A DNA stretch of 64,000 nt from Halalkalibacter okhensis (GTDB taxonomy: Bacteria; Bacillota; Bacilli; Bacillales; Bacillaceae_D): the NCBI RefSeq assembly GCF_000787375.1, contig NZ_JRJU01000004.1:156233-220232 (forward strand), given 5' to 3'. Shown here one piece after another: positions 20,397 through 32,517 of the stretch; within the stretch, counting starts at the first letter, position 1, and each line of letters begins with the position of its first letter. The notes under the pieces were generated by a model. That model was not told the DNA's origin, ran no database searches, and saw nothing but the letters and a program-made list of their open reading frames with translations. Both the position numbers and the translations under genes were made by a program.

Positions 20397-20646
20397 CAGA
20401 TTCAATGAACTGGCTTAATGTTTCAAGCGCTTCTGCTTCGTCATTTCCATCTGTAATGAGTGTAAACGTTGTGCCATGCCCCATGGCTAAGCTCATTAGA
20501 CCCATGATGCTTTTAGCGTTGACCTTTTTTTCCCCTTTTTCAATAAAAACCTCAGCTGAAAAGCGACTTGCTTCTTGAACGAATAATGCTGCAGGTCTTG
20601 CTTGTAATCCTGTTTTCCTTTGAACTGTTACTTCTTTTTTTAACAT
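20392..20646 (-). CDS. crh: Catabolite-repression HPr-like protein Crh
   Basis: An HPr homologue that acts only as a regulator. The 84-residue protein keeps Ser46 (NAKSIMGL), the HprK phosphorylation site, but has Gln15 in place of the catalytic His15 (RKTGLQARPA), the diagnostic change that separates Crh from HPr. Ser-phosphorylated Crh acts as a CcpA co-repressor. The ATG at 20646 follows AGGAGG; an earlier frame is not used. It is last in the rapZ-yvcK-whiA-crh run, 20 bases after whiA. Confidence 0.97.
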   Translation of the reverse strand: MLKKEVTVQRKTGLQARPAALFVQEASRFSAEVFIEKGEKKVNAKSIMGLMSLAMGHGTTFTLITDGNDEAEALETLSQFIESE

Positions 20647-20666
20647 GATTTGTTCCTCCTCAGTCA

Positions 20667-21626
20667 TTATATTTTTTCTGTTTGAACTTCTTGACCATTT
20701 CGTAATTTATCTGCGATTTGATCAATTTTTCGTAAGCGATGGTTCACACCAGATTTACTAACGGTCCCTCCATCTACCATCTCGCCAAGTTCTTTGAGCG
20801 TGACGTCTTGGTGCAACACACGTAATTCGGCAATTTCGCGCAGCTTCGCTGGGAGTTGATCTAAGCCAATCATTCGATCGACAAGGCGAATGTTTTCTAC
20901 TTGTCGTAAGGCAGCTCCCACGGTTTTATTTAAATTAGCTGTTTCACAATTGACAAGACGATTAACCGAGTTACGCATATCTTTCATGATTCGAACATCT
21001 TCAAAATACAACAGTGCCTGATGTGCGCCAATGATATTTAGAAATTCAGTAATTTTTTCGCTCTCTTTCATATACGTGATGAAACCCTTTTTACGTTCCA
21101 ATGTTTTTGCATTTAATTCATATTCGTTCATTAATTCACATAACGAATCATTATGTTCCTCGTAAATCGAGAAAATTTCTAAATGATAAGATGATGTCTC
21201 AGGGTGATTAATGGATCCTCCCGCTAAGAACGCACCTCGTAAATAAGCACGCTTGCAGCAGTTTGATTTTGTTAATTGTTTTGAGATGGTTCTAAGAAAA
21301 ACAAATCCCTCACCTAAAATACCAAGTTGCTCTAACAATTCTTTTGCCTCGTGCTGCATACGAACGAGATAGACATTGTTCTTTTTCAGTCTCATCTTTT
21401 TTCGAACAAGCAGTTCCACAAACATGGAAGGATAGACTCGCTTAATCAGCGTATAAATTCGTCTTGCAATCGCCGCATTCTCTGTCGTAACATCTAAACC
21501 AAGTTTCATTTGACTGAACGAAAGGGATCCGTTCATCCGGATAAGTGCAGCAAGTTCTGCTGTTGCACAGCAGTCTTCTTGTTCAAATTGAGTTAATTCT
21601 TTTTTGGTTTTGGCTGCAAAGGACAA
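20667..21626 (-). CDS. whiA: WhiA, LAGLIDADG-like/HTH regulatory protein
   Basis: WhiA is a DNA-binding protein that influences cell division and chromosome segregation in Firmicutes and sporulation division in Streptomyces. The 319-residue protein has the degenerate homing-endonuclease fold ([24 protein letters not shown], shortened LAGLIDADG) and a C-terminal sigma-like HTH ([21 protein letters not shown]). The TTG at 21626 is chosen because it gives the family start MSFAxxTKKEL with AAAGGAG ten bases upstream; the GTG at 21635 overlaps that ribosome site. Confidence 0.95.
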   Translation of the reverse strand: MSFAAKTKKELTQFEQEDCCATAELAALIRMNGSLSFSQMKLGLDVTTENAAIARRIYTLIKRVYPSMFVELLVRKKMRLKKNNVYLVRMQHEAKELLEQLGILGEGFVFLRTISKQLTKSNCCKRAYLRGAFLAGGSINHPETSSYHLEIFSIYEEHNDSLCELMNEYELNAKTLERKKGFITYMKESEKITEFLNIIGAHQALLYFEDVRIMKDMRNSVNRLVNCETANLNKTVGAALRQVENIRLVDRMIGLDQLPAKLREIAELRVLHQDVTLKELGEMVDGGTVSKSGVNHRLRKIDQIADKLRNGQEVQTEKI

Positions 21627-21693
21627 TGTCCTCACACTCCTTTCAGCCGTGTAGCTCTTTAATGCCCTTTCCCTACACGAACAGTAGTCATTC

Positions 21694-22635
21694 TTACATG
21701 CGTAAAATAGCCTTTGATACTTTTAAGGCATCATGACGCAACATATTTTCACGTTCAATTACATAATGATCGAGTACAACAGATACCCCCATCGAATTGA
21801 TACGATTGACATCAACAACAACTGGTACGGCTCCTTCACTTGCATAACGCTCTCGCACTTTGGCAGAGACCGGTGCTCCATGAACGACAATCTCATCAAC
21901 CAATGTACTTCCACAGTGATCAGAAATCGCTTGTATATGATCTCCTGCCGTGTAACCATCCGTCTCTCCACTCTGTGTCATCACGTTGCAAATATATACT
22001 TTTCTTGCCTCTGATTGTTCAATCGCCAAAGCGACTCCAGGAACAAGAAGATTTGGGATGACACTAGTGTAAAGGCTTCCGGGTCCTAATACAATGATAT
22101 CGGCTTCTTCAATTGCTCGAATAGCCGATTGCAATGGAGAAATATCTTCTGGCGTTAAAAAAACACGCTTAATTTTTTTTTGCTCAAGAGGGATCAAGGA
22201 TTCTCCTGTTACAATAGTTCCATCTTCCATTTCAGCATGCAGTACAATGCTTGAATTCGCTGCAGGATAAACGTTTCCACGGACATTTAACACTTTGCTT
22301 AATTCCGTAATGCCTCTTGAAAAGTCCCCTGTAATGGATGTCATGCCCGCAAGCAGAAGATTTCCTAATGAGTGGCCTGATAAGCCATTTCCATTTGAAA
22401 ACCTGTGCTGGAAAAGCTCCTCTACTAAAGGTTCAACCTCTGATAATGCAATTAACACGTTCCTCACGTCACCTGGAGGAGGGATATCTAGCTCTTTCCG
22501 AAGTCGTCCCGAGCTTCCACCGTCATCAGCCACGGTTACAATAGCCGAAATATCAACTGGGAACGTTTTTAAACCTCGAAGTAAAACGGATAAGCCGGTT
22601 CCCCCTCCAATCACTACAACCTTTTTCTTTTTCAC
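21694..22635 (-). CDS. yvcK: YvcK/MgfK (CofD-like) UDP-sugar-binding regulator
   Basis: It is needed for growth on gluconeogenic substrates and for cell-wall integrity; it binds UDP-GlcNAc in Bacillus. The 313-residue protein starts with a nucleotide loop [17 protein letters not shown] and continues [17 protein letters not shown], both family hallmarks; it also has [15 protein letters not shown]. It begins directly at the end of rapZ with no gap, and is followed by whiA after 67 bases. Confidence 0.97.
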   Translation of the reverse strand: MKKKKVVVIGGGTGLSVLLRGLKTFPVDISAIVTVADDGGSSGRLRKELDIPPPGDVRNVLIALSEVEPLVEELFQHRFSNGNGLSGHSLGNLLLAGMTSITGDFSRGITELSKVLNVRGNVYPAANSSIVLHAEMEDGTIVTGESLIPLEQKKIKRVFLTPEDISPLQSAIRAIEEADIIVLGPGSLYTSVIPNLLVPGVALAIEQSEARKVYICNVMTQSGETDGYTAGDHIQAISDHCGSTLVDEIVVHGAPVSAKVRERYASEGAVPVVVDVNRINSMGVSVVLDHYVIERENMLRHDALKVSKAILRM

Positions 22636-23535
22636 TTATTTAGTACCTGTTCCTTTATCTTTTTCAATGTCTCGATGACTCACATGCAAAACATACTCAT
22701 CAGCAAACGCTTCACCAAAGTGTTCAGCAAGTGTCACAGAACGATGCTTTCCACCCGTGCACCCAATTCCTATGACAACTTGACTCTTTCCTTCACGTTT
22801 GTATTGCGGTAGCATGAACTTCAACAAATCAGTTAATTTCTCAATGAATTGCTGTGTTTCTGTCCATTTCAATACATAGGAGGAAACCTCGTCATCTAGG
22901 CCTGTTTTGGGTCTCATGTGGTCAATATAGTGTGGATTCGGAAGAAAACGAACGTCAAAAACGAGATCGGCGTCAATTGGCATTCCATATTTAAATCCAA
23001 ACGACATCATGTTGACAGTAAACGGATGCTTTTCGTTGCCTGTAAACCTTTGAATAATCTTCTCACGCAGCTGAATTGGCTTCATGTCCGTCGTATCTAT
23101 GATTTGCTGCGCTCTCCCCTTCATATCCTCAAGCATTTCGCGTTCCAATTGAATTCCTTCAAGTGGTAAGCCGTTTGGCGCAAGCGGATGCGAGCGTCTC
23201 GTTTCTTTATAGCGCTGCACAAGCTTCGCATCCTTTGCATCTAAGAAAATAATCTGTAACTTAAATTGCAAATGAGGAGCATGACTAATCGTATCAATCG
23301 CTTCAAATAAGTGATCAAAAAATTTGCGGCCACGTAAATCGATAACGAGCGCTACTTTATTCATTTTTCCATTTGAACCTTCAATCAGTTCTATGAATTT
23401 CGGAATGAGAGCTGGGGGTAAATTATCGACGCAAAAATAGCCAAGGTCCTCAAAACTTTGGACCGCCACTGTTTTCCCCGCTCCAGACATTCCTGTAATT
23501 ATCACAATTTGTATTTCTTCGTGCTCGATACTCAC
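22636..23535 (-). CDS. rapZ: RapZ-family P-loop nucleotide-binding protein (YvcJ)
   Basis: The Bacillus member YvcJ hydrolyses GTP and affects competence; the enterobacterial member RapZ is an RNA adaptor sensing glucosamine-6-phosphate. The protein has Walker A GMSGAGKT near the N-terminus, [12 protein letters not shown], and the C-terminal domain with [14 protein letters not shown] that binds RNA in E. coli. The GTG at 23535 is favoured, eight bases after AAAGGGG; the ATG at 23541 is only two bases from it. Confidence 0.94.
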   Translation of the reverse strand: MSIEHEEIQIVIITGMSGAGKTVAVQSFEDLGYFCVDNLPPALIPKFIELIEGSNGKMNKVALVIDLRGRKFFDHLFEAIDTISHAPHLQFKLQIIFLDAKDAKLVQRYKETRRSHPLAPNGLPLEGIQLEREMLEDMKGRAQQIIDTTDMKPIQLREKIIQRFTGNEKHPFTVNMMSFGFKYGMPIDADLVFDVRFLPNPHYIDHMRPKTGLDDEVSSYVLKWTETQQFIEKLTDLLKFMLPQYKREGKSQVVIGIGCTGGKHRSVTLAEHFGEAFADEYVLHVSHRDIEKDKGTGTK

Positions 23536-23554
23536 CCTCATCACCCCTTTATAT

Positions 23555-24013
23555 CTATTCTGAAGTTAATCTGTATGACACTAAATCAAACTCTTTTGTG
23601 TAATAAAACGTCCCGTGCAGAACCCCTTGATCGTGTAATACATGTTCAAACATATACTTATCGCCGGCCGCCATTGGCAGACCCTGAACATCCTTTATGC
23701 TTTTCCATTCAAGCTTGCCTTCTGGAGATTGTTCAAACATTTCACCTTTAAAACTTGTTGCATGAAACGTGAACATCATCCACTCATTGACCGGCTGATC
23801 ATTCTCAAGTATTACGATGGTAAAAACAGCACGTAGCTTCGCATCTTCTACATGAAGTCCTGTTTCTTCACGAAATTCACGCTCAGCTGATTCTTTTATC
23901 GTTTCACCAAGTTCCATTTTGCCACCAGGAGCAACCCACCAGCCTCGACTTGGTTTTTGCAGTAGCAATGCATGCTCACCATTCGTTAATACACAGTTAG
24001 TAATCCGTTGCAA
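23555..24013 (-). CDS. Nudix hydrolase (YvcI-like)
   Basis: A pyrophosphohydrolase of the MutT type. The Nudix box is complete: GG...[20 protein letters not shown] (Gx5Ex7REUxEExGU), preceded by [17 protein letters not shown]. The 153-residue form starting at the TTG at 24013 matches the family N-terminus LQRITNCVL, and GAGGTG lies eight bases before it; a longer frame to 24049 has no ribosome site. It heads the rapZ-yvcK-whiA-crh operon with a 19-base gap. The natural substrate is not evident. Confidence 0.9.
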   Translation of the reverse strand: MQRITNCVLTNGEHALLLQKPSRGWWVAPGGKMELGETIKESAEREFREETGLHVEDAKLRAVFTIVILENDQPVNEWMMFTFHATSFKGEMFEQSPEGKLEWKSIKDVQGLPMAAGDKYMFEHVLHDQGVLHGTFYYTKEFDLVSYRLTSE

Positions 24014-24112
24014 CAGCTTCACCTCACGTTCTATTACTTTATTATACAATTAATTGAAAGGTCTAACAATTGCTAGAATAAGGGAACTTTTTGAACGGAG
24101 AACTTTTGTAGA

Positions 24113-24145
24113 TAAAAAAAAGGGCACGGACCTAATCGTCCGTGC
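24113..24145 (-). terminator. Minus-strand terminator upstream of the nudix gene
   Basis: GCACGGAC-ctaatc-GTCCGTGC with eight T on the minus strand. trxB already ends with its own terminator at 24949-24992, so this one can only stop transcripts that start in or cross the 52-bp array. Confidence 0.85.
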
Positions 24146-24310
24146 AAATGTATATAAAAAAGGGGGTCAATTACTTATTTATATCTTACCCAATTAATGT
24201 TTCATCCGTGTTACAACAGGATTAACGTTTTATATCAAAAAGGGTGAATTTTCCTTTTATTATGAAACAGTTTGAAAAAGTTGTGGGAAGCGTTGAAAAA
24301 CTAGAGAAGG

Positions 24311-24890
24311 TGAGTCTGTTCGGGTGCCAGCGAGGCCTTTGGCTACCGTTCTTCCCACTTCCTTCTTTTTTCAGGAGTCATCTCATCCCTTTGACTCCCG
24401 TTCTTCCCACGTTCTCCGTTTTTCGGTAGCCAACATATCCCCTTGACTCCCGTTCTTCCCCGCTCACCCGCTGTTCGGGTGCCAGCGAGGCCCTTTGGCT
24501 ACCGTTCTTTCCACTTCCCTCTTTTTTCGGGAGTCAGCAAACCTCTTTGACTTCCGTTCTTTCCACGTTCTCCGTTTTTCGGTAGCCAACACATCCCTTT
24601 GACTTCCGTTCTTTCCACGTTCTCCGTTTTTCGGTAGCCAACACATCCCTTTGACTTCCGTTCTTCCCATGTTCTCTGTTTTTCGGTAGCCAGCGAACCT
24701 CTTTGACTTCCGTTCTTCTCACGTTCTCTGTTTTTCGGTAGCCAACACATCCCTTTGACTTCCGTTCTTCCCACGTTCTCCGTTTTTCGGTAGCCAACAC
24801 ATCCCTTTGACTTCCGTTCTTTCCCGCTCACTCGCTTTTCGAGAGTCAGTGAACCTCTTTGACTACCGTTCTTCCCTAATCCCACGGGAG
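24311..24890 (-). repeat. 52-bp tandem repeat array, about ten units
   Basis: Successive units keep a 52-base period, exact between 24601 and 24653. On the plus strand each carries GACTTCCGTTCTTTCC followed by TTTTTCGGTAGCCA and CCTTTGAC. Inner units are almost identical; outer ones diverge into variants with CTGTTCGGGTGCCAGCGAGG. Because 52 is not a multiple of 3, all three minus-strand frames are open and encode rotations of the same peptide; I do not regard them as genes. Confidence 0.88.
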
Positions 24891-24948
24891 TCATCATTAT
24901 GCTTAGGCTAAAAACGAGGATCTCACCTACCCCTACCTCTTCCACACA

Positions 24949-24992
24949 GAAAAAAATCAAGTGCAAACCTGTTCTAGGTTTCACACTTGATC
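24949..24992 (-). terminator. Rho-independent terminator of trxB
   Basis: ATCAAGTGTGAAACC pairs with GGTTTGCACTTGAT (one mismatch) and is followed by seven T on the minus strand, 17 bases past the trxB stop. Confidence 0.9.
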
Positions 24993-25008
24993 TCGTCTCA
25001 ATATGTTC

Positions 25009-25989
<981 letters not shown>

Positions 25990-26059
25990 TTAGCTTCCTC
26001 TACGTCTTTACACTCATATCGTAGCGAAATGGCCTCTGAATGTCTATTTTTCTGCTCAG

Positions 26060-27109
26060 CTATTCAACCCAAATATCATACTCGATTTCAGCGAGGTTTT
26101 CTTGACCACTTTTCACCATTTCAAGTACAAATTGGGCTTGTTTTGAACCAAGCTCGCCTGCCCGCTTGATTACCTTCATGGCCTTATGGTGATCACCTGT
26201 ATGATACATCGCAACCGCAAAACCATACAGCAACTCTGAGCGTTGTTCCAATTCCCACCTACTTAATTCCTTTAGCCTTTCATAAGCTGCTTGGAATTCT
26301 CCAACCGTACATAAGGTTTCCGCCACCTTAACATAATGATCGCCATCAATCGGATAAACACGACGCAATGAACGAATATAGGGTTCAGCACGTTTAGCAT
26401 CCCCATTTTTTGTGTAAAACAAAGCTAAGTTACACAATGTAAAAAGATTTCCTGGATCTTTTTCAAGGATGTTTTGACAGATGTCAAAAGCAGACTCATC
26501 CCCTATTCGGAATAGTGCTTCTGCTAATTGGTTATGTGCTGTCCAATACGTCGGATGCTCATCTATTATGGTTTGCAAAACAGGTAGAGCCGCAGGGATA
26601 TTGTCTTGTCTAATTAAATAGCGCGCCCGTTCAAACTGAGCAATCAATTCATCTTCGTCTTCTTCAAGATCCTCCCATTCCTCGTCTTCTTCTCGTTCAA
26701 AACGCAGCAATTCTAGGAGATCTTTTGCATCCTCGGTAAAACGTTCGTCTGGACATAGCTCTAAGTAGCGCAATGTCATTCTTTCTGCGCGCTCAAAATG
26801 ACCAAGATACGCATAATTATTCGCCATAAAAAAATAGCATTCGGCTACATCTTCTTTTTCTGCCAACACACTTTCTAATATTTCATTAGACCGTTCATAT
26901 TCCCCAATTTCAGATAGCACTGCTGCCAATTGAACGTGAAAAACAGGCTCGGTGTTCGTTAGCTTAACCGCTCGCTCTAACAATTTGATCGCACGTTGTA
27001 AGTGGTTCTTTCGATATGCTTCAATTCCCCTGTGAAAGAAATAGTCTCCACTTTGAAACAAAGGAACAACTTTGCCCTTTTCCAGTTCGTCTTTTGGTTT
27101 TAATCCCAT
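26060..27109 (-). CDS. Tetratricopeptide-repeat protein (YvcD-like)
   Basis: A 349-residue soluble protein made of TPR units: FFHRGIEAYRKNHLQRAIKLLERAV (about 23-47), then units starting near residues 55, 90, 164, 189 and 222. A very acidic segment (EREEDEEWEDLEEDEDEL, about 134-151) joins two TPR blocks. No enzymatic motif, signal or membrane segment is present, so it is most likely a scaffold. In B. subtilis its counterpart also lies between the his operon and trxB. The function is not known. Confidence 0.88.
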   Translation of the reverse strand: MGLKPKDELEKGKVVPLFQSGDYFFHRGIEAYRKNHLQRAIKLLERAVKLTNTEPVFHVQLAAVLSEIGEYERSNEILESVLAEKEDVAECYFFMANNYAYLGHFERAERMTLRYLELCPDERFTEDAKDLLELLRFEREEDEEWEDLEEDEDELIAQFERARYLIRQDNIPAALPVLQTIIDEHPTYWTAHNQLAEALFRIGDESAFDICQNILEKDPGNLFTLCNLALFYTKNGDAKRAEPYIRSLRRVYPIDGDHYVKVAETLCTVGEFQAAYERLKELSRWELEQRSELLYGFAVAMYHTGDHHKAMKVIKRAGELGSKQAQFVLEMVKSGQENLAEIEYDIWVE

Positions 27110-27177
27110 GAAGTTTAGTTACCTCCAGCTTCTCAATCATAACAAATAGTATACATGATTTTAGACTGTGTGGGAAC

Positions 27178-27226
27178 GAAAAAAGGGTACAGAAAAAAGG
27201 CATGTCCATTGCCAATTTCTGTACCC
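27178..27226 (-). terminator. Terminator of the histidine operon
   Basis: GGGTACAGAAA pairs with TTTCTGTACCC around a 20-base loop, then a T-run on the minus strand 34 bases after the hisI stop. It separates the his operon from the TPR gene. Confidence 0.85.
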
Positions 27227-27259
27227 CTATGGGTAAGGGTCAGCCCCCAACTTTTTCAA

Positions 27260-27889
27260 CTACTTTTTATGTCTTTCTTCTAATACTGATAACACGTCAT
27301 CTAACGGTAATTTTTGTTCACGGAGGAGCACTAAAAGATGGTACAACAAATCAGACACTTCCCACTTTAACTCTTCTGGGTCACGATTTTTCGCTGCAAT
27401 GATGACTTCTCCCGCTTCTTCTCCGACTTTTTTCAAGATTTTATCGACGCCTTTTTCGAACAAGTATGTCGTGTAAGCTCCTTCTGGCATCTCTGCTTCA
27501 CGCTCAGCTATAACCCTCTCTAATTCATCAATGATTGCAAAGCGAGTTGGGTTCGTGCGAACAGCTTGATCTTCAAATAATGAATCTGAAAAACAAGTAT
27601 AGTCCCCTTTATGACATGCTGGCCCCGCAGGAACAACAAGTACCACAATCGCATCGCTGTCACAGTCAAAACGCATATCAACAATTTGCTGCGTGTTGCC
27701 TGATGTTGCTCCTTTATGCCAAAGCTCTTGACGAGAACGAGAATAAAACCACGTTTCTCTCGTCTCAAGTGACTTCGCTAACGACTCTTTATTCATATAG
27801 GCTAATGTCAAAACTTCCTTGCTTCCTGCATCTTGCACAATCGTTGGCACAAGTCCATTTTGATCAAACTTAATCTGTTCAATGCTCAT
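27260..27889 (-). CDS. hisI: Phosphoribosyl-AMP cyclohydrolase / phosphoribosyl-ATP pyrophosphatase (HisIE)
   Basis: The bifunctional enzyme does steps 2 and 3 of histidine synthesis. N-terminal HisI half: [16 protein letters not shown] with Zn/Mg ligands and [10 protein letters not shown] (about 75-105). C-terminal HisE half: [20 protein letters not shown] and [10 protein letters not shown] (about 140-175). The length of 209 residues is right for a fused HisIE. The start overlaps the hisF stop by four bases (ATGA), and it is last in the operon. Confidence 0.98.
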   Translation of the reverse strand: MSIEQIKFDQNGLVPTIVQDAGSKEVLTLAYMNKESLAKSLETRETWFYSRSRQELWHKGATSGNTQQIVDMRFDCDSDAIVVLVVPAGPACHKGDYTCFSDSLFEDQAVRTNPTRFAIIDELERVIAEREAEMPEGAYTTYLFEKGVDKILKKVGEEAGEVIIAAKNRDPEELKWEVSDLLYHLLVLLREQKLPLDDVLSVLEERHKK

Positions 27890-28644
27890 CGTACGGTCAC
27901 ACCCTCTTCTTTTAAATACGATTTCACTTCTGCAACCGACGTTTCCTTATAATGAAAAATCGATGCCGCTAACGCAGCATCTGCTTTAGCATCCCGAAAC
28001 ACATCAGCAAAGTCTTCTTTCTTTCCTGCACCACCTGAGGCGATGACCGGGACCGTAACAGCAGCATTTACCGCTTTTGTCAAAGCCAAATCAAATCCCG
28101 TCTTCGCCCCGTCCTGATCCATACTTGTTAATAAAATCTCACCGGCACCAAGACGAACGGCTTCCTTCGCCCAATCGGTTACTTCCCAATCGGTTGATTC
28201 ACGTCCACCATGTGTATAAATCCGCCATGAACCAAGCTCTTCATCATATTTGGCGTCAATCGCCACAACGATGCACTGCGAGCCAAAAAAATCCGCACCT
28301 TCTTTAATCAGCTCTGGACGCTTTACCGCTGCCGTATTGAGCGATACCTTGTCCGCACCAGCACGTAGCACACGCTTCATATCTTCAAGCGAGTTAATTC
28401 CGCCCCCTACGGTAAAAGGAATGGCAAGTGTACCGGCAACTTGCTCCACGACTTCGACCATCGTTTCACGACCTTCATGTGAAGCAGAGATATCCAAGAA
28501 TACGAGTTCATCCGCACCTTGCTCATCATAAAAAGCAGCAAGCTCTACCGGGTCTCCTGCATCACGTAAATCGACGAACTGAACGCCTTTGACAACACGG
28601 CCATCTTTCACATCTAGACAAGGAACGATCCGTTTTGTTAACAA
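27886..28644 (-). CDS. hisF: Imidazole glycerol phosphate synthase, cyclase subunit
   Basis: The (beta/alpha)8 subunit pairs with HisH to form imidazole glycerol phosphate and AICAR. The 252-residue protein has catalytic Asp11 in [15 protein letters not shown], the second catalytic Asp in [13 protein letters not shown], and phosphate loops VGGGI and ASGGAG. It starts one base after hisA ends and overlaps hisI by four bases. Confidence 0.98.
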   Translation of the reverse strand: MLTKRIVPCLDVKDGRVVKGVQFVDLRDAGDPVELAAFYDEQGADELVFLDISASHEGRETMVEVVEQVAGTLAIPFTVGGGINSLEDMKRVLRAGADKVSLNTAAVKRPELIKEGADFFGSQCIVVAIDAKYDEELGSWRIYTHGGRESTDWEVTDWAKEAVRLGAGEILLTSMDQDGAKTGFDLALTKAVNAAVTVPVIASGGAGKKEDFADVFRDAKADAALAASIFHYKETSVAEVKSYLKEEGVTVR

Positions 28645-28645
28645 C

Positions 28646-29380
28646 CTATTCGCCCCCTTTTAATGCTTCTTCTAATGTGAATTGGTTCGTGTAAAGTGCT
28701 TTTCCGACAATTGCACCACTTACTCCACGATTTTTACGCTCACGAAGCTCAGTTAAATCCGCTAACGAGCTCACACCACCTGAGGCAATCACTTGCTTGC
28801 CTGTTGCTTCTGCTAGATTTGTGATCGCTTCTGTATTTGGTCCTGAAAGCATTCCGTCACGAGAAATATCAGTAAATATAAACACTTCTGCCCCGTGACG
28901 AGCAAGCTCCTGCGCTAGGGTTTCAGCTTTTACTGATGACGTTTCAAGCCAGCCCTCTGTTGCCACATAACCATCACGCGCATCTAGCCCAATCGCAATT
29001 CGCTCTCCGCCATATGTAGCAAGCATCTCTTTTGTAAACTCAGGATTATTGACTGCAACACTACCTAGAATAACACGGTCCACCCCTCGCTCTAGATAAA
29101 AGGCGACATCTTCAGCCGTACGAATCCCCCCACCAATTTGCACCTTCGCATCAAGCTCCTTAGCCACACGAAGCACATGTTCATGATTGACACGTTTTTT
29201 CGCTTTCGCCCCGTCTAAATCAACCATATGTATCCACTTGGCCCCGCTATCAGCGAACAATTTCGCCATGTCAAACGGCGAGTCCCCATAAACGGTTTCT
29301 TGATCATAATCCCCTTGAACAAGACGTACACATTTGCCGTCTCTCATATCAATCGCTGGATAAATAACAAAGTTACTCAC
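28646..29380 (-). CDS. hisA: ProFAR isomerase
   Basis: A TIM-barrel aldose-ketose isomerase for the fourth step of histidine synthesis. The 244-residue protein has the catalytic Asp8 in [15 protein letters not shown], the second catalytic Asp in [14 protein letters not shown], and the phosphate loops IGGGIR and ASGGVSS. It shares its fold and gene neighbourhood with HisF. Its 5' end overlaps hisH by eight bases. Confidence 0.98.
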   Translation of the reverse strand: MSNFVIYPAIDMRDGKCVRLVQGDYDQETVYGDSPFDMAKLFADSGAKWIHMVDLDGAKAKKRVNHEHVLRVAKELDAKVQIGGGIRTAEDVAFYLERGVDRVILGSVAVNNPEFTKEMLATYGGERIAIGLDARDGYVATEGWLETSSVKAETLAQELARHGAEVFIFTDISRDGMLSGPNTEAITNLAEATGKQVIASGGVSSLADLTELRERKNRGVSGAIVGKALYTNQFTLEEALKGGE

Positions 29381-30017
29381 GACTTTCTCCTCCTTGCGTG
29401 ACGAGCTCTCCGAAATTACGAAGGATCGACATGCCTACGTGGCTGCTTTTTTCTGGGTGGAATTGCGTCCCCATTACATTATCCCTACCAACTACAGCTG
29501 GGACCGTTACATCATACTCACTTGAAGCAATTAATACGTCCTCGTCCTTGTGCTTAACGACATACGAGTGAACAAAATACACATGCCCCTCTTCAACGTC
29601 TTGCAAAAGCTTGTGTTCAGGCTTGTGGAACGTCAGCTTATTCCAGCCCATGTGAGGGACTTTGTATGTTTCACCGCTTGCCGTATGACCAACAAAGCGC
29701 TCCACCCGACCTGGTAACAATTTTAACCCTTCTGTCTCTCCATGCTCCGCACTTTCTTCAAATAAAAGTTGCATGCCAAGACAAATCCCTAAAAGCGGCT
29801 TTCCTGACTCCGCCCACTCACGTAAAAATTCAGTTAAACCCATCTCATTTAATGTCTTCATCGCATCTGGGAAAGCCCCAACACCGGGCAAGAGAAGCCC
29901 ATTCGCTTTTTTTAGTTGTTCAATATCATCTGTTACGACATAGTCTAGCTCTAGACGCTCTAGAGCCTTACTAACACTGTGCAAATTCCCCATCCCGTAA
30001 TCAACAATGCCGATCAT
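29373..30017 (-). CDS. hisH: Imidazole glycerol phosphate synthase, glutaminase subunit
   Basis: The class I glutamine amidotransferase supplies ammonia to HisF. The 214-residue protein has the nucleophile Cys in [12 protein letters not shown] and the His-Glu pair in GTQFHPEKS. The ATG at 30017 gives the family start [15 protein letters not shown]; it lies one base after the hisB stop, with GGGGATG as its ribosome site inside hisB. A longer frame to 30089 would overlap hisB and is rejected. Confidence 0.97.
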   Translation of the reverse strand: MIGIVDYGMGNLHSVSKALERLELDYVVTDDIEQLKKANGLLLPGVGAFPDAMKTLNEMGLTEFLREWAESGKPLLGICLGMQLLFEESAEHGETEGLKLLPGRVERFVGHTASGETYKVPHMGWNKLTFHKPEHKLLQDVEEGHVYFVHSYVVKHKDEDVLIASSEYDVTVPAVVGRDNVMGTQFHPEKSSHVGMSILRNFGELVTQGGESRE

Positions 30018-30018
30018 C

Positions 30019-30609
30019 TTACAACATCCCCTTCGTCGACGGGACGCCTTTGACCCGTTCATCGATGCTTGTAGCTTCATCCAAGGCACGTGCTAATGCT
30101 TTAAATACCGCCTCAATCATGTGGTGTGTGTTGTGACCATAGTGGACGATAATGTGTAAGTTCATTCTGGCTTCAAGGGCTAACTTCCACATAAACTCAT
30201 GAACGAGCTCGACATCAAACGTTCCTACTTTTTGACTTGGGAACTCAGCACGAAACTCAAGGTGTGGACGGTTGCTTAAATCGACAACAACTTGAGCCAA
30301 CGTCTCATCCATAGGTACAAAAGCATTTCCGTAGCGGCGGATTCCTTTTTTATCGCCAAGTGCTTCTTTTAACACATGCCCTAAACAAATTCCAATATCT
30401 TCTGTCGTATGGTGATCATCAACTTCTATATCTCCATTGGCATCAACAGTTAAGTTGAAGTGGCCGTGCTTTGTAAAGAGATCGAGCATATGCGTTAAAA
30501 ATGGAACTCCTGTTTCTAATTCTGATTTTCCTTCTCCATCCACCGTAAAGTCCAACTTAATTTGTGTTTCCCCTGTATTACGTTCGATTTGTGCGCGGCG
30601 TTCTGTCAT
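30019..30609 (-). CDS. hisB: Imidazoleglycerol-phosphate dehydratase
   Basis: A Mn-dependent monofunctional dehydratase of 196 residues, without the phosphatase domain found in enterobacteria. The duplicated metal-binding motifs are visible: [13 protein letters not shown] and, late in the protein, [18 protein letters not shown]. It is adjacent to hisD with no gap. The phosphatase step (HisJ/HisN type) and hisC are not in this window, as in B. subtilis. Confidence 0.98.
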   Translation of the reverse strand: MTERRAQIERNTGETQIKLDFTVDGEGKSELETGVPFLTHMLDLFTKHGHFNLTVDANGDIEVDDHHTTEDIGICLGHVLKEALGDKKGIRRYGNAFVPMDETLAQVVVDLSNRPHLEFRAEFPSQKVGTFDVELVHEFMWKLALEARMNLHIIVHYGHNTHHMIEAVFKALARALDEATSIDERVKGVPSTKGML

Positions 30610-31881
30610 CTACTTTTCCTCCAACCTAATATCAATTGCTCGTGCGTGAGCTTCCAAGCCTTCTAAACGGGCAAGGGCTGAAATTTTTCGACCATTTTCT
30701 TCCATAGCTTGTTTGCTATAGGAGATTATGCTTGATTTTTTCGTGAAATCATCGACATTGAGCGGGCTCGAGAAACGGGCGGTTCCATTTGTCGGCAAAA
30801 CATGGTTTGGTCCTGCAAAATAATCCCCCACTGGCTCTGAGCTGTAAGGCCCAACAAAAATCGCTCCAGCATGACGAATTCTTCCAATTACATTCATAGG
30901 CTCTTCTGTTAAAATTTCCAAATGCTCAGGTGCAAGTTGATTCACGACATCGACCGCCTCAACAAAATCACGAGCGACGTAAATCACACCATAATCACGA
31001 ATCGACGATCCAGCAATCTCTCGTTTTGGCAATGTCGTCAGCTGCTCTTGAACCTCTTTAGCAACCTGTTCAGCAAGCTCCTGAGAGGTTGTCACTAAAA
31101 CCGCTGACGCTTGCTCATCATGCTCCGCTTGAGAAAGGAGATCTGCAGCTATGTAGCGCGAGTTGGCTGTCTTATCTGCTAGAACAACAATCTCACTCGG
31201 CCCTGCGATCATATCAATATCAACAGTGCCAAAAACAGCCCGCTTCGCTAATGCAACATAGATATTGCCCGGTCCGGTAATTTTATCAACGGATTGAATC
31301 GAATCTGTTCCAAATGCAAGAGCAGCAACAGCTTGAGCTCCGCCAACTTTGTAAATTTCCTTCACTCCTAGCTCCTTCGCTGTGACAAGGACACTAGCCG
31401 GAAGCATTCCATCTGCTCCAGCTGGCGACACCATGACAATACGCTCAACACCAGCGACTTGAGCTGGAATGACATTCATCATAATCGATGATGGGTAAGC
31501 GGCTTTGCCACCTGGCACGTATACTCCAACAGAATTGAGCGGAGTTACCTTTTGACCAAGAATCGTGCCATCTTCCTTTGTCGTCATCCACGATTGACGC
31601 TTCTGACGCTCGTGAAAATCTTTAATATTTACCATTGCCTCGCGCAACGCTGAAATCAATTCCTCATCAATCTTTGCGTACGCTCCTTCGAGTTCTTCCT
31701 CCGTTACTCGAAGACTTGTAAGCTCGGCTCCGTCAAATTTTTTCGTTAATTCAAAGAGAGCTTGATCACCTTGTTCTTTTACTTGAGCAATGATCGCTTC
31801 GACCGCTTCTCTTTGCTGCTCTGTGCCTGTATCAATGTCACGTTTGATGCTTACCTCTGCCCCAACTTTGACGATTTTCAT
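30610..31881 (-). CDS. hisD: Histidinol dehydrogenase
   Basis: It oxidises histidinol to histidine in two NAD-dependent steps with Zn. The 423-residue protein has [20 protein letters not shown], the family signature [14 protein letters not shown] with [20 protein letters not shown] containing the zinc and catalytic residues, and QLAPEHLEI. It overlaps hisG by four bases. Confidence 0.98.
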   Translation of the reverse strand: MKIVKVGAEVSIKRDIDTGTEQQREAVEAIIAQVKEQGDQALFELTKKFDGAELTSLRVTEEELEGAYAKIDEELISALREAMVNIKDFHERQKRQSWMTTKEDGTILGQKVTPLNSVGVYVPGGKAAYPSSIMMNVIPAQVAGVERIVMVSPAGADGMLPASVLVTAKELGVKEIYKVGGAQAVAALAFGTDSIQSVDKITGPGNIYVALAKRAVFGTVDIDMIAGPSEIVVLADKTANSRYIAADLLSQAEHDEQASAVLVTTSQELAEQVAKEVQEQLTTLPKREIAGSSIRDYGVIYVARDFVEAVDVVNQLAPEHLEILTEEPMNVIGRIRHAGAIFVGPYSSEPVGDYFAGPNHVLPTNGTARFSSPLNVDDFTKKSSIISYSKQAMEENGRKISALARLEGLEAHARAIDIRLEEK

Positions 31882-32516
31882 GCTTCTTCCCCCTCGATCA
31901 CTCGAGAAAGACGTTCGACCATTTCATCAATTCGTTCGTCTTTCATGCGGTAGCTAACTGGATTGACAATCAAACGTGAGGTGATCGGCACAATCGTTTC
32001 AAGCTCCACTAAGCCATTTTCCTTTAATGTTCTCCCTGTTGAAACGATATCAACGATGCGATCGGCGAGGCCAATTAATGGGGCCAATTCAATCGAGCCA
32101 TTTAATTTAATAATCTCGACTTGCTCGCCTTGTTCTTTAAAGTATTGTGTCGCTAGGTTCGGATATTTTGAAGCGACTTTTGGATTGATGTCTTTCTTTT
32201 CATAATTCGGAAGACCTGCAACGGCCAAGTAACACTCACTAATTTGCAGGTCGAGCACTTCATAGACAACACGCTCTTCTTCAATCATAGTATCTTTTCC
32301 AGCGACTCCAACATCAGCAACACCGTGTTCAACATATGTAGGGACATCCATTGGTTTTGCAAGGATAAAACGCATGTTTTCCTCTGGCACATCAATAATT
32401 AACTTCCTGGAATCATCAAACTCTGCCGGTAAGTTATACCCTGCTTTTCGCAGCAATTCTAATGCTTCTTCAAAAATTCTCCCCTTCGGCATTGCGACCG
32501 TTAACCATTCTGCCAT
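31878..32516 (-). CDS. hisG: ATP phosphoribosyltransferase, short form
   Basis: The committed, feedback-regulated step of histidine synthesis. It is the 212-residue short form, which lacks the regulatory C-terminal domain and needs His[12 protein letters not shown] is at the N-terminus, and the phosphate/PRPP site is near [15 protein letters not shown]. The ATG at 32516 follows AAAGGAG. It lies immediately after hisZ, its required partner. Confidence 0.98.
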   Translation of the reverse strand: MAEWLTVAMPKGRIFEEALELLRKAGYNLPAEFDDSRKLIIDVPEENMRFILAKPMDVPTYVEHGVADVGVAGKDTMIEEERVVYEVLDLQISECYLAVAGLPNYEKKDINPKVASKYPNLATQYFKEQGEQVEIIKLNGSIELAPLIGLADRIVDIVSTGRTLKENGLVELETIVPITSRLIVNPVSYRMKDERIDEMVERLSRVIEGEEA

Positions 32517-32517
32517 C

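Noticed and set aside
24311..24890. CRISPR array
   Set aside because: The whole 52-base unit repeats; there are no unique spacers between short identical repeats, and no cas genes are present.
24464..24984. Repeat-peptide genes on the minus strand (up to 161 residues)
   Set aside because: They only arise because the 52-base period leaves all three frames open; no ribosome site and the same peptide appears in every frame.
27229..27250. GGGGGCTGACCC and the similar GGGGGTCAGACCCC at 13.83 kb as regulatory sites
   Set aside because: Short GC-rich palindromes of this kind are scattered through Bacillaceae; nothing ties these two to a regulator.
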